Translations under genes and position numbers: made by a program
In this document: positions 17,147 to 25,102 of the stretch, in pieces
Layout: each line of letters opens with the position of its first letter
Position numbering within the stretch: the stretch's first letter is position 1
Notes under the pieces: generated by a model
The model's input: only the letters and a program-made list of their open reading frames with translations
Databases searched by the model: none
What the model was told of the DNA's origin: nothing
Assembly (NCBI GenBank): GCA_002238445.1
Contig: MPML01000008.1
Span: 1 to 40,000 of the forward strand
Reading direction: 5' to 3'
Length of the DNA stretch: 40,000 nt
Source of the DNA: Caldilineaceae bacterium bin5
GTDB lineage: Bacteria > Chloroflexota > Anaerolineae > Caldilineales > Caldilineaceae

Positions 17147-17680
17147 CTATCCCGGTTTGGTAACCCCACGGACGCCGTACTCTCCTGCTGTGCGCATGAA
17201 CTCCTTGTAGGGCTCACAGATTTTGCTTACAGAGATGTGAGAAATACCTAGTAGCAACGCAATTTCCTCGTACGAGAGCGGATTGGGGACGCGCACTGCG
17301 AGCGTCAAGATGGCATCATCAATAGGATCGGCCAGCCGATCGGCGCCATTAATAATCTGCTGTTTCTGAAAAGATTCCCGCCCACTGTTCCCAAACGAAG
17401 CATTTTCCCACATGGCGCGCGGTCGAACTGCCTGCCGAGATGAACCCCTCGTATAAACAAGGGCGGGGCCATTGTCTCCGGTCGAGTCCAGATATTCCTT
17501 ATATGGCTCGCAGATTTTGCTCACTTTGTCGCGAGCGATGCCGAAAGACGATGCAGTTTCCTGGTAGGAAAGGGGAGTGCGCAACCGCACTGTCAGCGTC
17601 AGAATTGCATCGGCAACGGGATCGGGCAGTCGGACCTCGCCACTTATCGCTTTCTTGATGGACTCAGTATCTGGCACCAC
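17147..17680 (-). CDS. Protein with two tandem HTH-like repeats (putative DNA-binding)
   Basis: 177-aa protein, start GTG 17680 chosen for the excellent AAGGAGG 6 nt upstream; a longer frame to 17824 has no such site. Two clearly homologous blocks about 100 residues apart, at residues 15-64 and 115-163, share the pattern DAILTL.VR...PLSY.E.....GI....VSKICEPYKE. The LSYEEIALLLGISHISVSKI stretch reads like a sigma-region-4 or MerR-type helix-turn-helix. Two DNA-recognition helices in one chain suggest binding to a paired site as a monomer. I do not recognise a named family. An inverted repeat at 17767-17782 upstream may be an autoregulatory site. Confidence 0.65.
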   Translation of the reverse strand: MVPDTESIKKAISGEVRLPDPVADAILTLTVRLRTPLSYQETASSFGIARDKVSKICEPYKEYLDSTGDNGPALVYTRGSSRQAVRPRAMWENASFGNSGRESFQKQQIINGADRLADPIDDAILTLAVRVPNPLSYEEIALLLGISHISVSKICEPYKEFMRTAGEYGVRGVTKPG

Positions 17681-17766
17681 GGAGAACCTCCTTAAGGCGG
17701 CGTGGATAGTCGACGTATCCACTGGCAGAGTTCCGTTCAACATTGTGGTCGAATTAGATAAAGATA

Positions 17767-17782
17767 CCAAATCGCAATTTGG
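17767..17782. promoter_or_regulatory. Inverted repeat upstream of the tandem-HTH gene
   Basis: CCAAAT-CGCA-ATTTGG, 6-bp arms with a 4-bp centre, 87 bp upstream of the GTG start. Candidate operator; no convincing -35/-10 pair was found beside it. Confidence 0.3.
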
Positions 17783-17862
17783 TTGCGGGAAGGTCTGATG
17801 CTGCCAGCAGTGACCGGCATTCACTTCCCGCCGGTCGGCGGGACAACAGGGGGAAGCGTTCC

Positions 17863-18525
17863 TCAGCCAGTTGACTTGGCGCCGGCGTTGCGTTTGAGGG
17901 TCTGGAGGAGGACGCGTCCGGGGCCGCGCAGGTTGGTCATGAACAGACCTTCGCCGCCAAAAATCATGCGGCGGAAGCCGCCGACGCCGCGAATGTCATA
18001 GTCGACATCGGCGGAAAATGCGGCCAGGTTGCCGGTGCTGACGAGCAGTTCCTCTTTGGCCGCCATCTGGCGCTCGTAGAAGTCGCCGCTGCCATGCACG
18101 AGCGCTTTGCCGACACCGGAGATGGTCTGCAGGAAGAGGCCGGCGCCGCCGAAAACGGCTGCGCCGGCGCGGCGGGCGACGGTCACTGTGATGTCAACGT
18201 TTTCACCCCAGGCGGCGACGAAGGAGCCGCGCGTCGTGGTGACGGCGCCGTCGCGTTCCAGGTCCCAGATCTCCAGGTGGCCGGGGGCGTTGGCCGCAAG
18301 CAGGGCATATTGGTCTTCGGCTTTGGTCTCGAGGAAGGTGAGGGCGAGGCCTTCACCGGAGAGGCTGCGGCGCAGTGCGCCGCCGGCGCCGCCGGGGACG
18401 CGCAAGCTCCACTGCATATGGGATGAATAGGCCATCAGGACGCCCTTGCTGACCCAGGCAGATTCGCCTGGGGCGAAGTCAAGACGGACGGACTGGGCAA
18501 TCTCGCCGCTGATGCTATACTGCAT
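17863..18525 (-). CDS. AIM24-family (TIGR00266-like) protein
   Basis: 220-aa beta-rich protein of the AIM24/TIGR00266 family, widespread and of unknown function in bacteria. Typical features are the N-terminal YSISGEIAQSVRLDFAPGESAWVSKG, the Gly-rich middle RRSLSGEGLALTFLE, the block GGAGLFLQTISGVGKALVHGSG and the C-terminal GGEGLFMTNLRGPGRVLLQTL. These come from the internal beta-trefoil-like repeats of the family. ATG 18525 has AAAGGAG upstream. A MITE copy inserted only 26 bp upstream of the start; before insertion this gene and the SUI1-like gene were divergent neighbours about 55 bp apart. Confidence 0.85.
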   Translation of the reverse strand: MQYSISGEIAQSVRLDFAPGESAWVSKGVLMAYSSHMQWSLRVPGGAGGALRRSLSGEGLALTFLETKAEDQYALLAANAPGHLEIWDLERDGAVTTTRGSFVAAWGENVDITVTVARRAGAAVFGGAGLFLQTISGVGKALVHGSGDFYERQMAAKEELLVSTGNLAAFSADVDYDIRGVGGFRRMIFGGEGLFMTNLRGPGRVLLQTLKRNAGAKSTG

Positions 18526-18542
18526 GGCGTAACTCCTTTCTA

Positions 18543-18550
18543 CTTATCGG
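18543..18550. repeat. Left 8-bp target-site duplication of MITE copy 3
   Basis: CTTATCGG, repeated exactly at 19032-19039 on the other side of the element. Confidence 0.85.
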
Positions 18551-19031
18551 GTAACTACGAAGCCATATACAGTGCCTGTCTTGACCAGCCCTCTCTCCCT
18601 GCCACCATTCAGGCAATCTGATTGCGTATTCGGTTGGCGGCAGCCACGTTGCTGGAGCGGCACGGCTGGAATGCGCAGACACGGTCGGAACTGCAGTTTT
18701 TAGTTTTCAGTGGAACACCAGTCGTCAGCGGAACACCGGAGATTAGCGGTCGATGGTCGGTGGGTTGAGGCGGCAAGTGGGGGAGGAGACACTGGTGGCT
18801 AGACACGCTGCTGGAGCAGACACTGGTGGCTAGACACGCTGCTGGAGCCGCACGGCTGGAATGAGCACACACGGTCGGTGAGCGATGGTTTTGTAGGGGG
18901 GCGTTGCGGGGGCGCAGCCCCTGCACAAGGGAGGGCCGAAGGCCCGACCGCCCATAAAAAAGTTGAGAGTTGAGAGAACACGTTTGCTCGCCTCATTCAG
19001 GATCGCAGATTAGTTGTGGCTGCGTAGTTTC
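18551..19031 (+). mobile_element. MITE-like dispersed element, copy 3 (complete, with internal expansion)
   Basis: 481-bp element flanked by the 8-bp direct repeat CTTATCGG. The left end GTAACTACGAAGCCA pairs with the right end (reverse complement GAAACTACGCAGCCA, 13/15 matches), i.e. terminal inverted repeats. The core has hairpins GGGGC-GCA-GCCCC and GGGCC-GAA-GGCCC. Compared with copy 5 it carries about 190 extra bp in the middle (roughly 18690-18860), bounded by two versions of GCTGGAGCSGCACGGCTGGAATG and containing a 31-bp tandem duplication. No transposase is encoded; short frames on the minus strand are not credible genes. The GTAA-type end and 8-bp duplication are those described for the IS66 family. 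Confidence 0.85.
18787..18848. repeat. 31-bp tandem duplication inside MITE copy 3
   Basis: Two adjacent 31-bp units beginning AGACACTGGTGGCTAGACAC at 18787 and 18818. Confidence 0.85.
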
Positions 19032-19039
19032 CTTATCGG
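19032..19039. repeat. Right 8-bp target-site duplication of MITE copy 3
   Basis: CTTATCGG, identical to 18543-18550. Confidence 0.85.
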
Positions 19040-19060
19040 CAAAAAGAAGAAGAACGAATC

Positions 19061-19444
19061 ATGTCCAAACGCAAAGCGAAGAAGTCAGATCGCAGCGGTT
19101 CCAGAAGTGCTGGGCCGCGGTTGGTGTACTCGACGGATCCGGAGCCGGAACCTGAGCAGAGTCCGCCGGTGCTTCCCCGCAACCCGGCCGCGCCTTTTGC
19201 GGTTCAGGGGACACAGCCGGTGCGCGTCCGGCTGGATCGGAAGGGGCGCAAAGGGAAGACGGTTTCGATCATTACGGGCGTAAAAAGCCCGGATGTGGGC
19301 AAGCGCGCGCTGGCGAAGCACCTGAAAGACAAGCTGGGATGCGGCGGCGCGGTCAAGGGCGCGGACATCGAAATCCAGGGTGATCAGAGGGAGCGGCTGG
19401 TGGCGCTTTTGAACGAACTGGGATACCGGGCCAAGCAGGGCTAG
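19061..19444 (+). CDS. SUI1/eIF1-like translation factor (YciH family)
   Basis: 127-aa protein whose C-terminal half is a SUI1 domain: [36 protein letters not shown], then [35 protein letters not shown]. The glycine-rich GCGG and the terminal IQGD..... L...GY pattern are the family hallmarks. The N-terminal about 55 residues are basic and Pro-rich, as in bacterial YciH proteins. The archaeal/eukaryotic relatives secure start-codon selection; the role in bacteria is poorly defined. ATG 19061 has only a weak AAGAAGAAG upstream. The MITE copy ends 30 bp before the start, so the original promoter may have been displaced. Confidence 0.9.
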   Translation: MSKRKAKKSDRSGSRSAGPRLVYSTDPEPEPEQSPPVLPRNPAAPFAVQGTQPVRVRLDRKGRKGKTVSIITGVKSPDVGKRALAKHLKDKLGCGGAVKGADIEIQGDQRERLVALLNELGYRAKQG

Positions 19445-19532
19445 AGCGCCCTTTATCGCTGCAACTGCCGGTTAATGGCGGCTCACGTTCAGTGGGTTGC
19501 CGGTTGCCGAAGATGAGCTCCCGTCACCCCGA

Positions 19533-20789
19533 TTACCGTAGATTGAGGCCGACGCTCTTCCCGCTTTCCACGCCCTCGCTCTTGGCGAATGCGTCTTCGC
19601 CGCTTAACGGATGGATTACGACATTGCGGCCGAGCCGCATGCCTGCGGGAACGGTGCTGCCTTTGCCGACGAGGGTCAGGCCGGTGTTGAGCCGGGCGGG
19701 CAGCTCCGGATTGGGGCGGTTGTTTTCGGAGTGGCCGACAGTTGCGTCCTGGCAGACGCGCACCTCTTTGTCGATTACGCAGCGCTCGACGACTGCGCCC
19801 GGTTCGATGATCGTGTCATTGAGGATGACACTATCGCGGACGAGGGCGCCCTCCCCCACCTGCACGCCGGGTGACAGGACGCTGCGTTCGACGGCGCCCT
19901 CGATCTGGCATCCATTGGAGAGAAGGGTTCCATCCACGTCTGCGGCCGGGCCCAGCTTGACGGGCGCGCGCTCCTGGCTGCGGGTATGGACGACCCACTC
20001 CGGCGCATAGAGGTTGAGGGCAGGCTCCTCCGCCAGCAGGCTCATATTCGCATCCCAGTAGGCCTGAATTGTGCTGGCATCTGCCCAGTAGCCGGGATAG
20101 GTATAGCTGGCGACATGCCCCTGCGCGACGAGCCCTGCCAGGATGTCTCTACCGAGGTCGTCGCCACTGCTGTTGTTCAGGACATCTACCAGGAAGTCGC
20201 GGCGGAATACGTAGACACCCATGCTGGCGAGATTCTGCTCGGTGCGGCGGGGCTTTTCCTGGAACTCGATGACGCGGCCGTCGGTGTCGAGCGAAATGAT
20301 GCCGAATCGATGGGTTTCATGGCGGCTGACGCGGCGGACGGCGATGGTCACGGGTGCGCCGGTGCGCAGGTGATGGGAAAGGAAGGGCCGGTAGTCCATC
20401 AGATAGATATGTTTGCCGGAGAGGATCAGTACGCATTCCTCTTTCTGCTGGAGGACGTAGTCGAGGTTGCGGCGAATGGCGTCGGCGGAGCCGCGTTGCC
20501 AGTCGCCGTAGGGTCCGCCGCGGTAGGGCTGCAAGAGGCGCACGCCGCCGCTGGAGCGGTCCAGGTCCCAGGGTTTGCCGATGCCGATATGATCGTTGAG
20601 GCTACGGGGGCGGTATTGGGTGAGAACGGCGACATTGTGGATGCCGCTGTTGACGCAGTTGCTGAGTGAGAAGTCGATCAGGCGGAATTTGCCGGCGAAG
20701 GGAACGGCGGGCTCGGAGCGGACTTCGGTAAGGACACTGAGGTCGGCATTGTCAGCGCCGGCCATGATCATAGCGAAAGCACACGACAT
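19533..20789 (-). CDS. Catalytically degenerate GlgC paralogue (GlgD-like, putative regulatory subunit)
   Basis: 418-aa protein with full-length ADP-glucose pyrophosphorylase architecture: N-terminal nucleotidyltransferase domain and C-terminal left-handed beta-helix ([23 protein letters not shown] onward). The catalytic sites are lost: the usual GGEGTRL reads GADNADL (residues 11-17), the Lys of RAKPAV is Glu26 (RSEPAV), and the metal-binding Asp of [10 protein letters not shown] is Lys126 ([10 protein letters not shown]). Structural motifs such as [20 protein letters not shown] and [10 protein letters not shown] are kept, so it is folded but probably inactive. It is the second gene after an intact glgC, 51 bp downstream with its own AAGGA site. 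By analogy with GlgD and plant large subunits it may form a heterotetramer with GlgC; this is inference. Confidence 0.85.
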   Translation of the reverse strand: MSCAFAMIMAGADNADLSVLTEVRSEPAVPFAGKFRLIDFSLSNCVNSGIHNVAVLTQYRPRSLNDHIGIGKPWDLDRSSGGVRLLQPYRGGPYGDWQRGSADAIRRNLDYVLQQKEECVLILSGKHIYLMDYRPFLSHHLRTGAPVTIAVRRVSRHETHRFGIISLDTDGRVIEFQEKPRRTEQNLASMGVYVFRRDFLVDVLNNSSGDDLGRDILAGLVAQGHVASYTYPGYWADASTIQAYWDANMSLLAEEPALNLYAPEWVVHTRSQERAPVKLGPAADVDGTLLSNGCQIEGAVERSVLSPGVQVGEGALVRDSVILNDTIIEPGAVVERCVIDKEVRVCQDATVGHSENNRPNPELPARLNTGLTLVGKGSTVPAGMRLGRNVVIHPLSGEDAFAKSEGVESGKSVGLNLR

Positions 20790-20840
20790 AGGGAATTATC
20801 CTTGCGGTCCGTTTGCGGATAGGGGCAAAGCGAGACTTTT

Positions 20841-22100
20841 TTATACGGTCTGCCCGTCTTCAACGACGAAATCAGGCGGAAAATCCTCTTCACCACTGTC
20901 GCTGTTGACGATGACGTTGGTGCCGATGCGGGCGCCATCGGGGATGAAAGCGCCCTTGCCGATGACGGTATGGCCGGTGTCGAGTTTGTCGGCAAAGAGC
21001 GCGTTGGGCGGGGGCGCGGCCGACGCGGCGCGGCCGACCTGGGCGCCGAAGCCGACGATGACCTGCTTGTCGATGATGACCCGCTCCAAGTGGGCGCCGG
21101 GGCCGATCCAGGAGTCGTTCATGATAATGCTGTCCTGCACGACCGCGCCGGGGCTGACATAGACGCCGGGGCTGAAGATGCTGTTTTTGACCAGCCCATG
21201 CACTTCGCAGCCGTTGGATACCATGCTCTGCACGACCTGGGATTGGGGGCCGAACTTGGCGGGCGGACGCTCTTCTGAGCGGGTGGAGATCGGCCAGTTG
21301 TCGGTATACAGGTCGAGAGCCGGGTCCGGTTGGAGCAGCTCGAGGCTTGTCTTCCAGTAGGCGTCGACGGTACCGACGTCGACCCAATAACCGGTGAAGG
21401 GGTAGGAGAAGACGCGGTCGCCGGCGGCGAGCATGGCGGGCACGACGTCCTTGCCAAAGTCGCTGCGGGGCCCATCGGCGCCTTTTTCCCGGAGACGTTG
21501 TTCCAGCACGCGGGCGTTAAAGACATAGATGCCCATTGATGCCAGATTGCTGGTCGGCTGCTCCGGTTTTTCATGGAACTGGACGATCTCATCGTCGGCG
21601 TTTGACTCCATGATGCCAAAGCGGTGGGCCTCTTCGATCGGCACGGGCATTACGGCGATGGTCAGGTCGGCGCCTTTGCGCTGATGAAAGTCCAGCATGG
21701 GGCCGTAGTCCATCTTATAGATATGGTCGCCGGAGAGGATGAGCGCGGTGTCGGCGTTGTTGTCGGAGAGGTAGTTCAGATTCTGCAGAATCGCGTCGGC
21801 GGTGCCGGCATACCAGTCCTGCTCGCCGCGGCCTTGATAGGGCTGCAGGAGGCGCAAGCCGCCGTGTTGGCGGTCGAGGTCCCAGGGCTTACCGATGCCG
21901 ATGTGTTCGTTGAGGCTGTGGGGGCGATATTGGGTGAGGACGGCGACGGTATAGAGGCCGCTATTGACACAGTTGCTGATTGTGAAGTCGATGATGCGGA
22001 ACTTGCCGGCGAAGGGAACAGCGGGTTTTGCGCGTTTTTCGGACAGGACGGTGAGGCGCGTGCCCTCTCCGCCAGCCAAAATCATTGCAACGGTTCTCAT
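20841..22100 (-). CDS. glgC: Glucose-1-phosphate adenylyltransferase (ADP-glucose pyrophosphorylase)
   Basis: Makes ADP-glucose from ATP and glucose 1-phosphate, the committed step of bacterial glycogen synthesis (419 aa). All catalytic motifs are present: GGEGTRL (residues 10-16), RAKPAVPF with Lys25, [10 protein letters not shown] with Asp125, FHEKPEQP, and [10 protein letters not shown]; the C-terminal beta-helix follows ([21 protein letters not shown]). I take ATG 22100 ([16 protein letters not shown]) rather than ATG 22121 because family members start here; neither has a strong ribosome-binding site. First gene of a two-gene operon with the degenerate paralogue. A SigA-type promoter and a 14-bp palindrome lie upstream. 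Confidence 0.95.
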   Translation of the reverse strand: MRTVAMILAGGEGTRLTVLSEKRAKPAVPFAGKFRIIDFTISNCVNSGLYTVAVLTQYRPHSLNEHIGIGKPWDLDRQHGGLRLLQPYQGRGEQDWYAGTADAILQNLNYLSDNNADTALILSGDHIYKMDYGPMLDFHQRKGADLTIAVMPVPIEEAHRFGIMESNADDEIVQFHEKPEQPTSNLASMGIYVFNARVLEQRLREKGADGPRSDFGKDVVPAMLAAGDRVFSYPFTGYWVDVGTVDAYWKTSLELLQPDPALDLYTDNWPISTRSEERPPAKFGPQSQVVQSMVSNGCEVHGLVKNSIFSPGVYVSPGAVVQDSIIMNDSWIGPGAHLERVIIDKQVIVGFGAQVGRAASAAPPPNALFADKLDTGHTVIGKGAFIPDGARIGTNVIVNSDSGEEDFPPDFVVEDGQTV

Positions 22101-22145
22101 AGGCGATTTCCCATGCGGCATTTGCGCGGCGAAGCGAGCTTATGA

Positions 22146-22159
22146 ACCCGATATCGGGT
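22146..22159. promoter_or_regulatory. Palindromic candidate operator of glgC
   Basis: Perfect 14-bp palindrome ACCCGATATCGGGT, beginning 2 bp downstream of the glgC -10 box and so covering the expected transcription start. A repressor bound here would block initiation. No cognate regulator gene is next to it. Confidence 0.5.
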
Positions 22160-22161
22160 CT

Positions 22162-22190
22162 ATCATATCTGAAAGCGTGTGAAAACTCAA
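22162..22190 (-). promoter_or_regulatory. Promoter of the glgC operon
   Basis: Minus strand: -35 TTGAGT (22190-22185), 17-bp spacer, -10 TATGAT (22167-22162). Matches of 4/6 and 5/6 to consensus. Confidence 0.6.
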
Positions 22191-22307
22191 TTGAGGGACC
22201 GACCGAAGCATATACTGCCAGCGGGCACGGACGTGGGATGGCGATTCTGATGGAGGTGCCTTCACGGCAGGTGGTGGAGTTCTCGCGCCAGACAGATAGA
22301 CGCATTC

Positions 22308-22336
22308 TTGGACTTTCTTGACGGGGTTCCTATACT
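22308..22336 (+). promoter_or_regulatory. Promoter of the first GT39-like gene
   Basis: -35 TTGGAC (22308-22313), 17-bp spacer, -10 TATACT (22331-22336). Its surroundings (CGCATTCTTGGACTTT) closely match those of the promoter at 27517-27545 (CGCGTTCTTGGATTTT). It excludes the upstream candidate start at 22308. Confidence 0.6.
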
Positions 22337-22484
22337 TGATATTTGGGTTACAGATGGGTGCACCCAGACCCGGTTCGGGGGCATCCAGAAAGCGTTTACT
22401 CACTCCGATGCAGCTTGGCCTGTCAGAGACTTTCGCCGAACCAAGGCGGGGCGCAGACGATTACAGGCTTATAAACAGAGACAG

Positions 22485-24665
22485 ATGTCCGAACCGAATT
22501 CTGCTGCGCATCATCCAGATGGCGCGGTTTCATCAGGAAAACGCGAACGCTTCCGCATCATCTTGGTGTCTGGGGCAATTTTGCTTGTGTTAGCCGCGGC
22601 GGCTGCGTTTTTGCGCCTTCATCGCCTTGCCGAAATTCCGCCGGGGATCATTTTCGATGAAGGGGCACATGGTGTGGATGCAGTTCAGGTGCTGCAGGGA
22701 AAGCATGCGGTCTTCTTTCCTGCCAACAGCGGGCGCGAAGGGTTAATTGTCTATGCCATAGCTCTGGTCCACTTCTTTCTGGGGCCGTCGATATTGGCTC
22801 TTCGCCTTACCACTGCCCTCTCCAGCGCGGCAGCGGTCCTCGTGCTCTTTTGGACAGGACACGTCTTCTTCGGCACGGACGAGCATACGGATAGCCCCCG
22901 GCATTGGCGCGGAATTTTCATTGGGGGTGTGGGCGCTGCTCTGCTGGCAATCTCTCTCAATCATATAGTATTGGGCCGCGTGGCCTACAGGGCGAACTTT
23001 TTGATAGTTCTGTTGCCCCTATGCCTGGCTTTGTTGTGGAGGGGATGGCGGAGGCGGAGTTGGATGATGATCGCCCTGGCAGGCTTGTGCGCCGGGATTA
23101 TGCAATACACGTATATTCCCGCACGCCTGCTCCCTGTTCTCCTTTTGTTCTTCGGCCTAACGTACCTGTTTCCTGTGAAAGATAACGCCATGCGCAGGCT
23201 ACGCGAAGCATGGCGTCGGGCTTTCCTTTTTGCTGCCGTGTATGCAGTGGCGGCCGCGCCTATTCTCATTTACTTCGCCCGCCATCCGGAGCACTTGTTT
23301 GACAGGATCAGCCAGGTCACTCTGTTCTCGCAGGCCAATACATTGGGGGGCCCTTTAGGAACGCTTTTGCAGAATGCATGGGATCATATCCTTGTCTTCG
23401 GTTTTCACGGCGATCCAAATTGGATTCACAATTATGAAAGCCGGCCCATGCTGAGTCTATGGGAAGCGCCTTTTTTCTGGCTGGGATTGGGGCTATTGGT
23501 ATGGCGATGGCGCACACATGCAACTGCGCGCCTTCTGATTTTGTGGCTTGGAATTATGTTGCTGCCAGCCCTACTTGCCCGGAACCCTTATCCGTATGTA
23601 CCGAACACTTTGCGGATGATGGGCGCTGCCCCCGCTGTTTACATTCTGATTGGCTTTGCCGCATGGGAAGTTTTTCAGTTGCTCAAAAGGCGGGTCCCCG
23701 TCGTCACACCGGCTCTCATTCTTCTTGTACCCACAGTGATTCTGGCACAGGGGATACTCTCCTATCGCACGTACTTCGAGAAATACGAACATTGGGCCAG
23801 GAGCAGTGAGCACTTTCGCGGCCAGTGGTCCGATGCCGCGCTGGAATTGAGTGACATATCGCCGACCGATGGAAGGGTCTATTTGATTCTCAGCGAGAAC
23901 CGCTTTGCGCATTACGGGTTCGATTACATCTATGGAGGCGATGCTCCAGTCCATATCGTCAACCATCGCGGCCCGGGAATGCCGTATGAAGCAGGGACAT
24001 CGCGTCAGACGTTGTTTATGCTGGCGTCCGAGGAAGAACTGGCTACGATCGCCTTGTTGGACTGGGATGACAAGCTGGGCTGGAATGACGAAGAAGAACG
24101 AGAGATGATCGACCTGCTCGGGCGGTACGGGCGCTATGCGGGCAGCCAGCAGTTTTCCAGCTTTCAGATTCACGCCTTTTCCGATCTGTCTCTGCAGTTG
24201 CCGTGGCGATTCTACGAGCAGTTGGAGCGCCTACACGTCAGCTACGACGCGGACATTAGCCTTCTTGGTCACGCCATTGGCCAAGACGCAGAGCAGATGA
24301 GCTCCCAGGATGCGATCAGCCTGGATGAAAGGCGGCCACTCTGGGTGGGTCTGTCGTGGCAGACGGATCTCAGCGTAGACGCCGATTTCAAGATTTCTCT
24401 GCGTCTGTACGATGCCGCCGGCGCCTACCGCCACAATAAGGACCGGATTCTCAGGAATCTGAACGGTGATACCACGGCCGGGTGGACACCTGGCCAGCCG
24501 GTTGAGACCCTCTTCTTTCTGGACATACCGCCCGAGCTGCCGCCCGGTGAGTACGAGTTGCGGCTGGTTGTCTACAATGCCGAAACTCTGACCCCGACGG
24601 TCGAGATCGATGTGTGGGAGCCGGAGTTTGTGCTGGCGCGATTGCGCTTGGGGGAAGGACGGTGA
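22485..24665 (+). CDS. GT39/PMT-like polytopic membrane glycosyltransferase, paralogue 1
   Basis: 726-aa integral membrane protein of the GT-C type (ArnT/PMT-like). After a soluble N-terminus comes a first membrane helix (IILVSGAILLVLAAAAAFLRL) and, at its outer end, the acidic motif FDEGAHGVDAVQVLQGKHAVF, the Asp-Glu pair expected in the catalytic loop of GT39-like enzymes. About ten further hydrophobic segments follow to about residue 430, then a soluble C-terminal domain of about 280 residues ending ELPPGEYELRLVVYNAETLTPTVE. Family members move sugars from polyprenyl-phosphate donors; donor and acceptor are unknown here. ATG 22485 (MSEPNSAAHHP) is chosen because the longer frame starts in the -35 box. 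Paralogue 2 follows after a MITE copy. Confidence 0.85.
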   Translation: MSEPNSAAHHPDGAVSSGKRERFRIILVSGAILLVLAAAAAFLRLHRLAEIPPGIIFDEGAHGVDAVQVLQGKHAVFFPANSGREGLIVYAIALVHFFLGPSILALRLTTALSSAAAVLVLFWTGHVFFGTDEHTDSPRHWRGIFIGGVGAALLAISLNHIVLGRVAYRANFLIVLLPLCLALLWRGWRRRSWMMIALAGLCAGIMQYTYIPARLLPVLLLFFGLTYLFPVKDNAMRRLREAWRRAFLFAAVYAVAAAPILIYFARHPEHLFDRISQVTLFSQANTLGGPLGTLLQNAWDHILVFGFHGDPNWIHNYESRPMLSLWEAPFFWLGLGLLVWRWRTHATARLLILWLGIMLLPALLARNPYPYVPNTLRMMGAAPAVYILIGFAAWEVFQLLKRRVPVVTPALILLVPTVILAQGILSYRTYFEKYEHWARSSEHFRGQWSDAALELSDISPTDGRVYLILSENRFAHYGFDYIYGGDAPVHIVNHRGPGMPYEAGTSRQTLFMLASEEELATIALLDWDDKLGWNDEEEREMIDLLGRYGRYAGSQQFSSFQIHAFSDLSLQLPWRFYEQLERLHVSYDADISLLGHAIGQDAEQMSSQDAISLDERRPLWVGLSWQTDLSVDADFKISLRLYDAAGAYRHNKDRILRNLNGDTTAGWTPGQPVETLFFLDIPPELPPGEYELRLVVYNAETLTPTVEIDVWEPEFVLARLRLGEGR

Positions 24666-24684
24666 TTGAAGAGCGCGCTTTGGG

Positions 24685-24960
24685 GTAATTGCTAAGCCAT
24701 ATGCGGCGCCTGTTTTGACCAACCCTTCAATGCTGCCGCCATTCGGTTGGCAACCGCCGTCATGCCAGCCAGCCGACATGCTGCGATGAAGGCGAACCGG
24801 TCGTGAGGCGTGGTTTTGGAGGGGGGCGTTGCGGGGGGGGGGGGAGGGTGGGGTGAGGGGGAGGGGGTGGGGGGGGGTGTTTTGGGGGGGGGGGGGGGGG
24901 GGGGGTGCCCCCCCGCACAAGGGTGGGCCGAAGGCCCGACCGCCCAAAAAGCCGAGGAGA
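24685..24960 (+). mobile_element. MITE-like dispersed element, copy 4 (degenerate, with expanded G tract)
   Basis: The left end GTAATTGCTAAGCCATATGC at 24685 matches the left terminal repeat of the complete copies, followed by TGTTTTGACCAACCCTTC and CTGCCGCCATTCGG. The core hairpin region has expanded into a long G-rich tract (24824-24912, including a run of 22 G at 24884-24905) before GTGCCCCCCCGCACAAGG and the GGGCC-GAA-GGCCC hairpin. After CGACCGCCC the right part has diverged, and neither a right terminal repeat nor a clear target duplication is recognisable. It lies 20 bp after the stop of the upstream gene. Confidence 0.7.
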
Positions 24961-25102
24961 GGCCTGAGAAGTCAGGGATGTTTTGGGCGGCTTCAAGGGC
25001 GTAAGGAAGCGATAATTGGGTGTAACCAACTGGCTGTCGGCCTTAAGACGAAAGAGAGTGTCTGAAACGTCATCTTCAGCGGAAAGTCCAGCCGGCGCTG
25101 CC

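Noticed and set aside
24231..24947. Minus-strand frame starting MGGRAFGPPLCGG over MITE copy 4
   Set aside because: The same MGGRAFGPPLC start appears at other element copies (for example 33956-34237); it is the reverse translation of the GGGCC-GAA-GGCCC core, and overlaps the 3' end of a real gene.
24677..24987. Target duplication GCTTTGGG / GTTTTGGG around MITE copy 4
   Set aside because: Only 7 of 8 bases match and no right terminal repeat lies next to the second copy, so chance similarity is likely.
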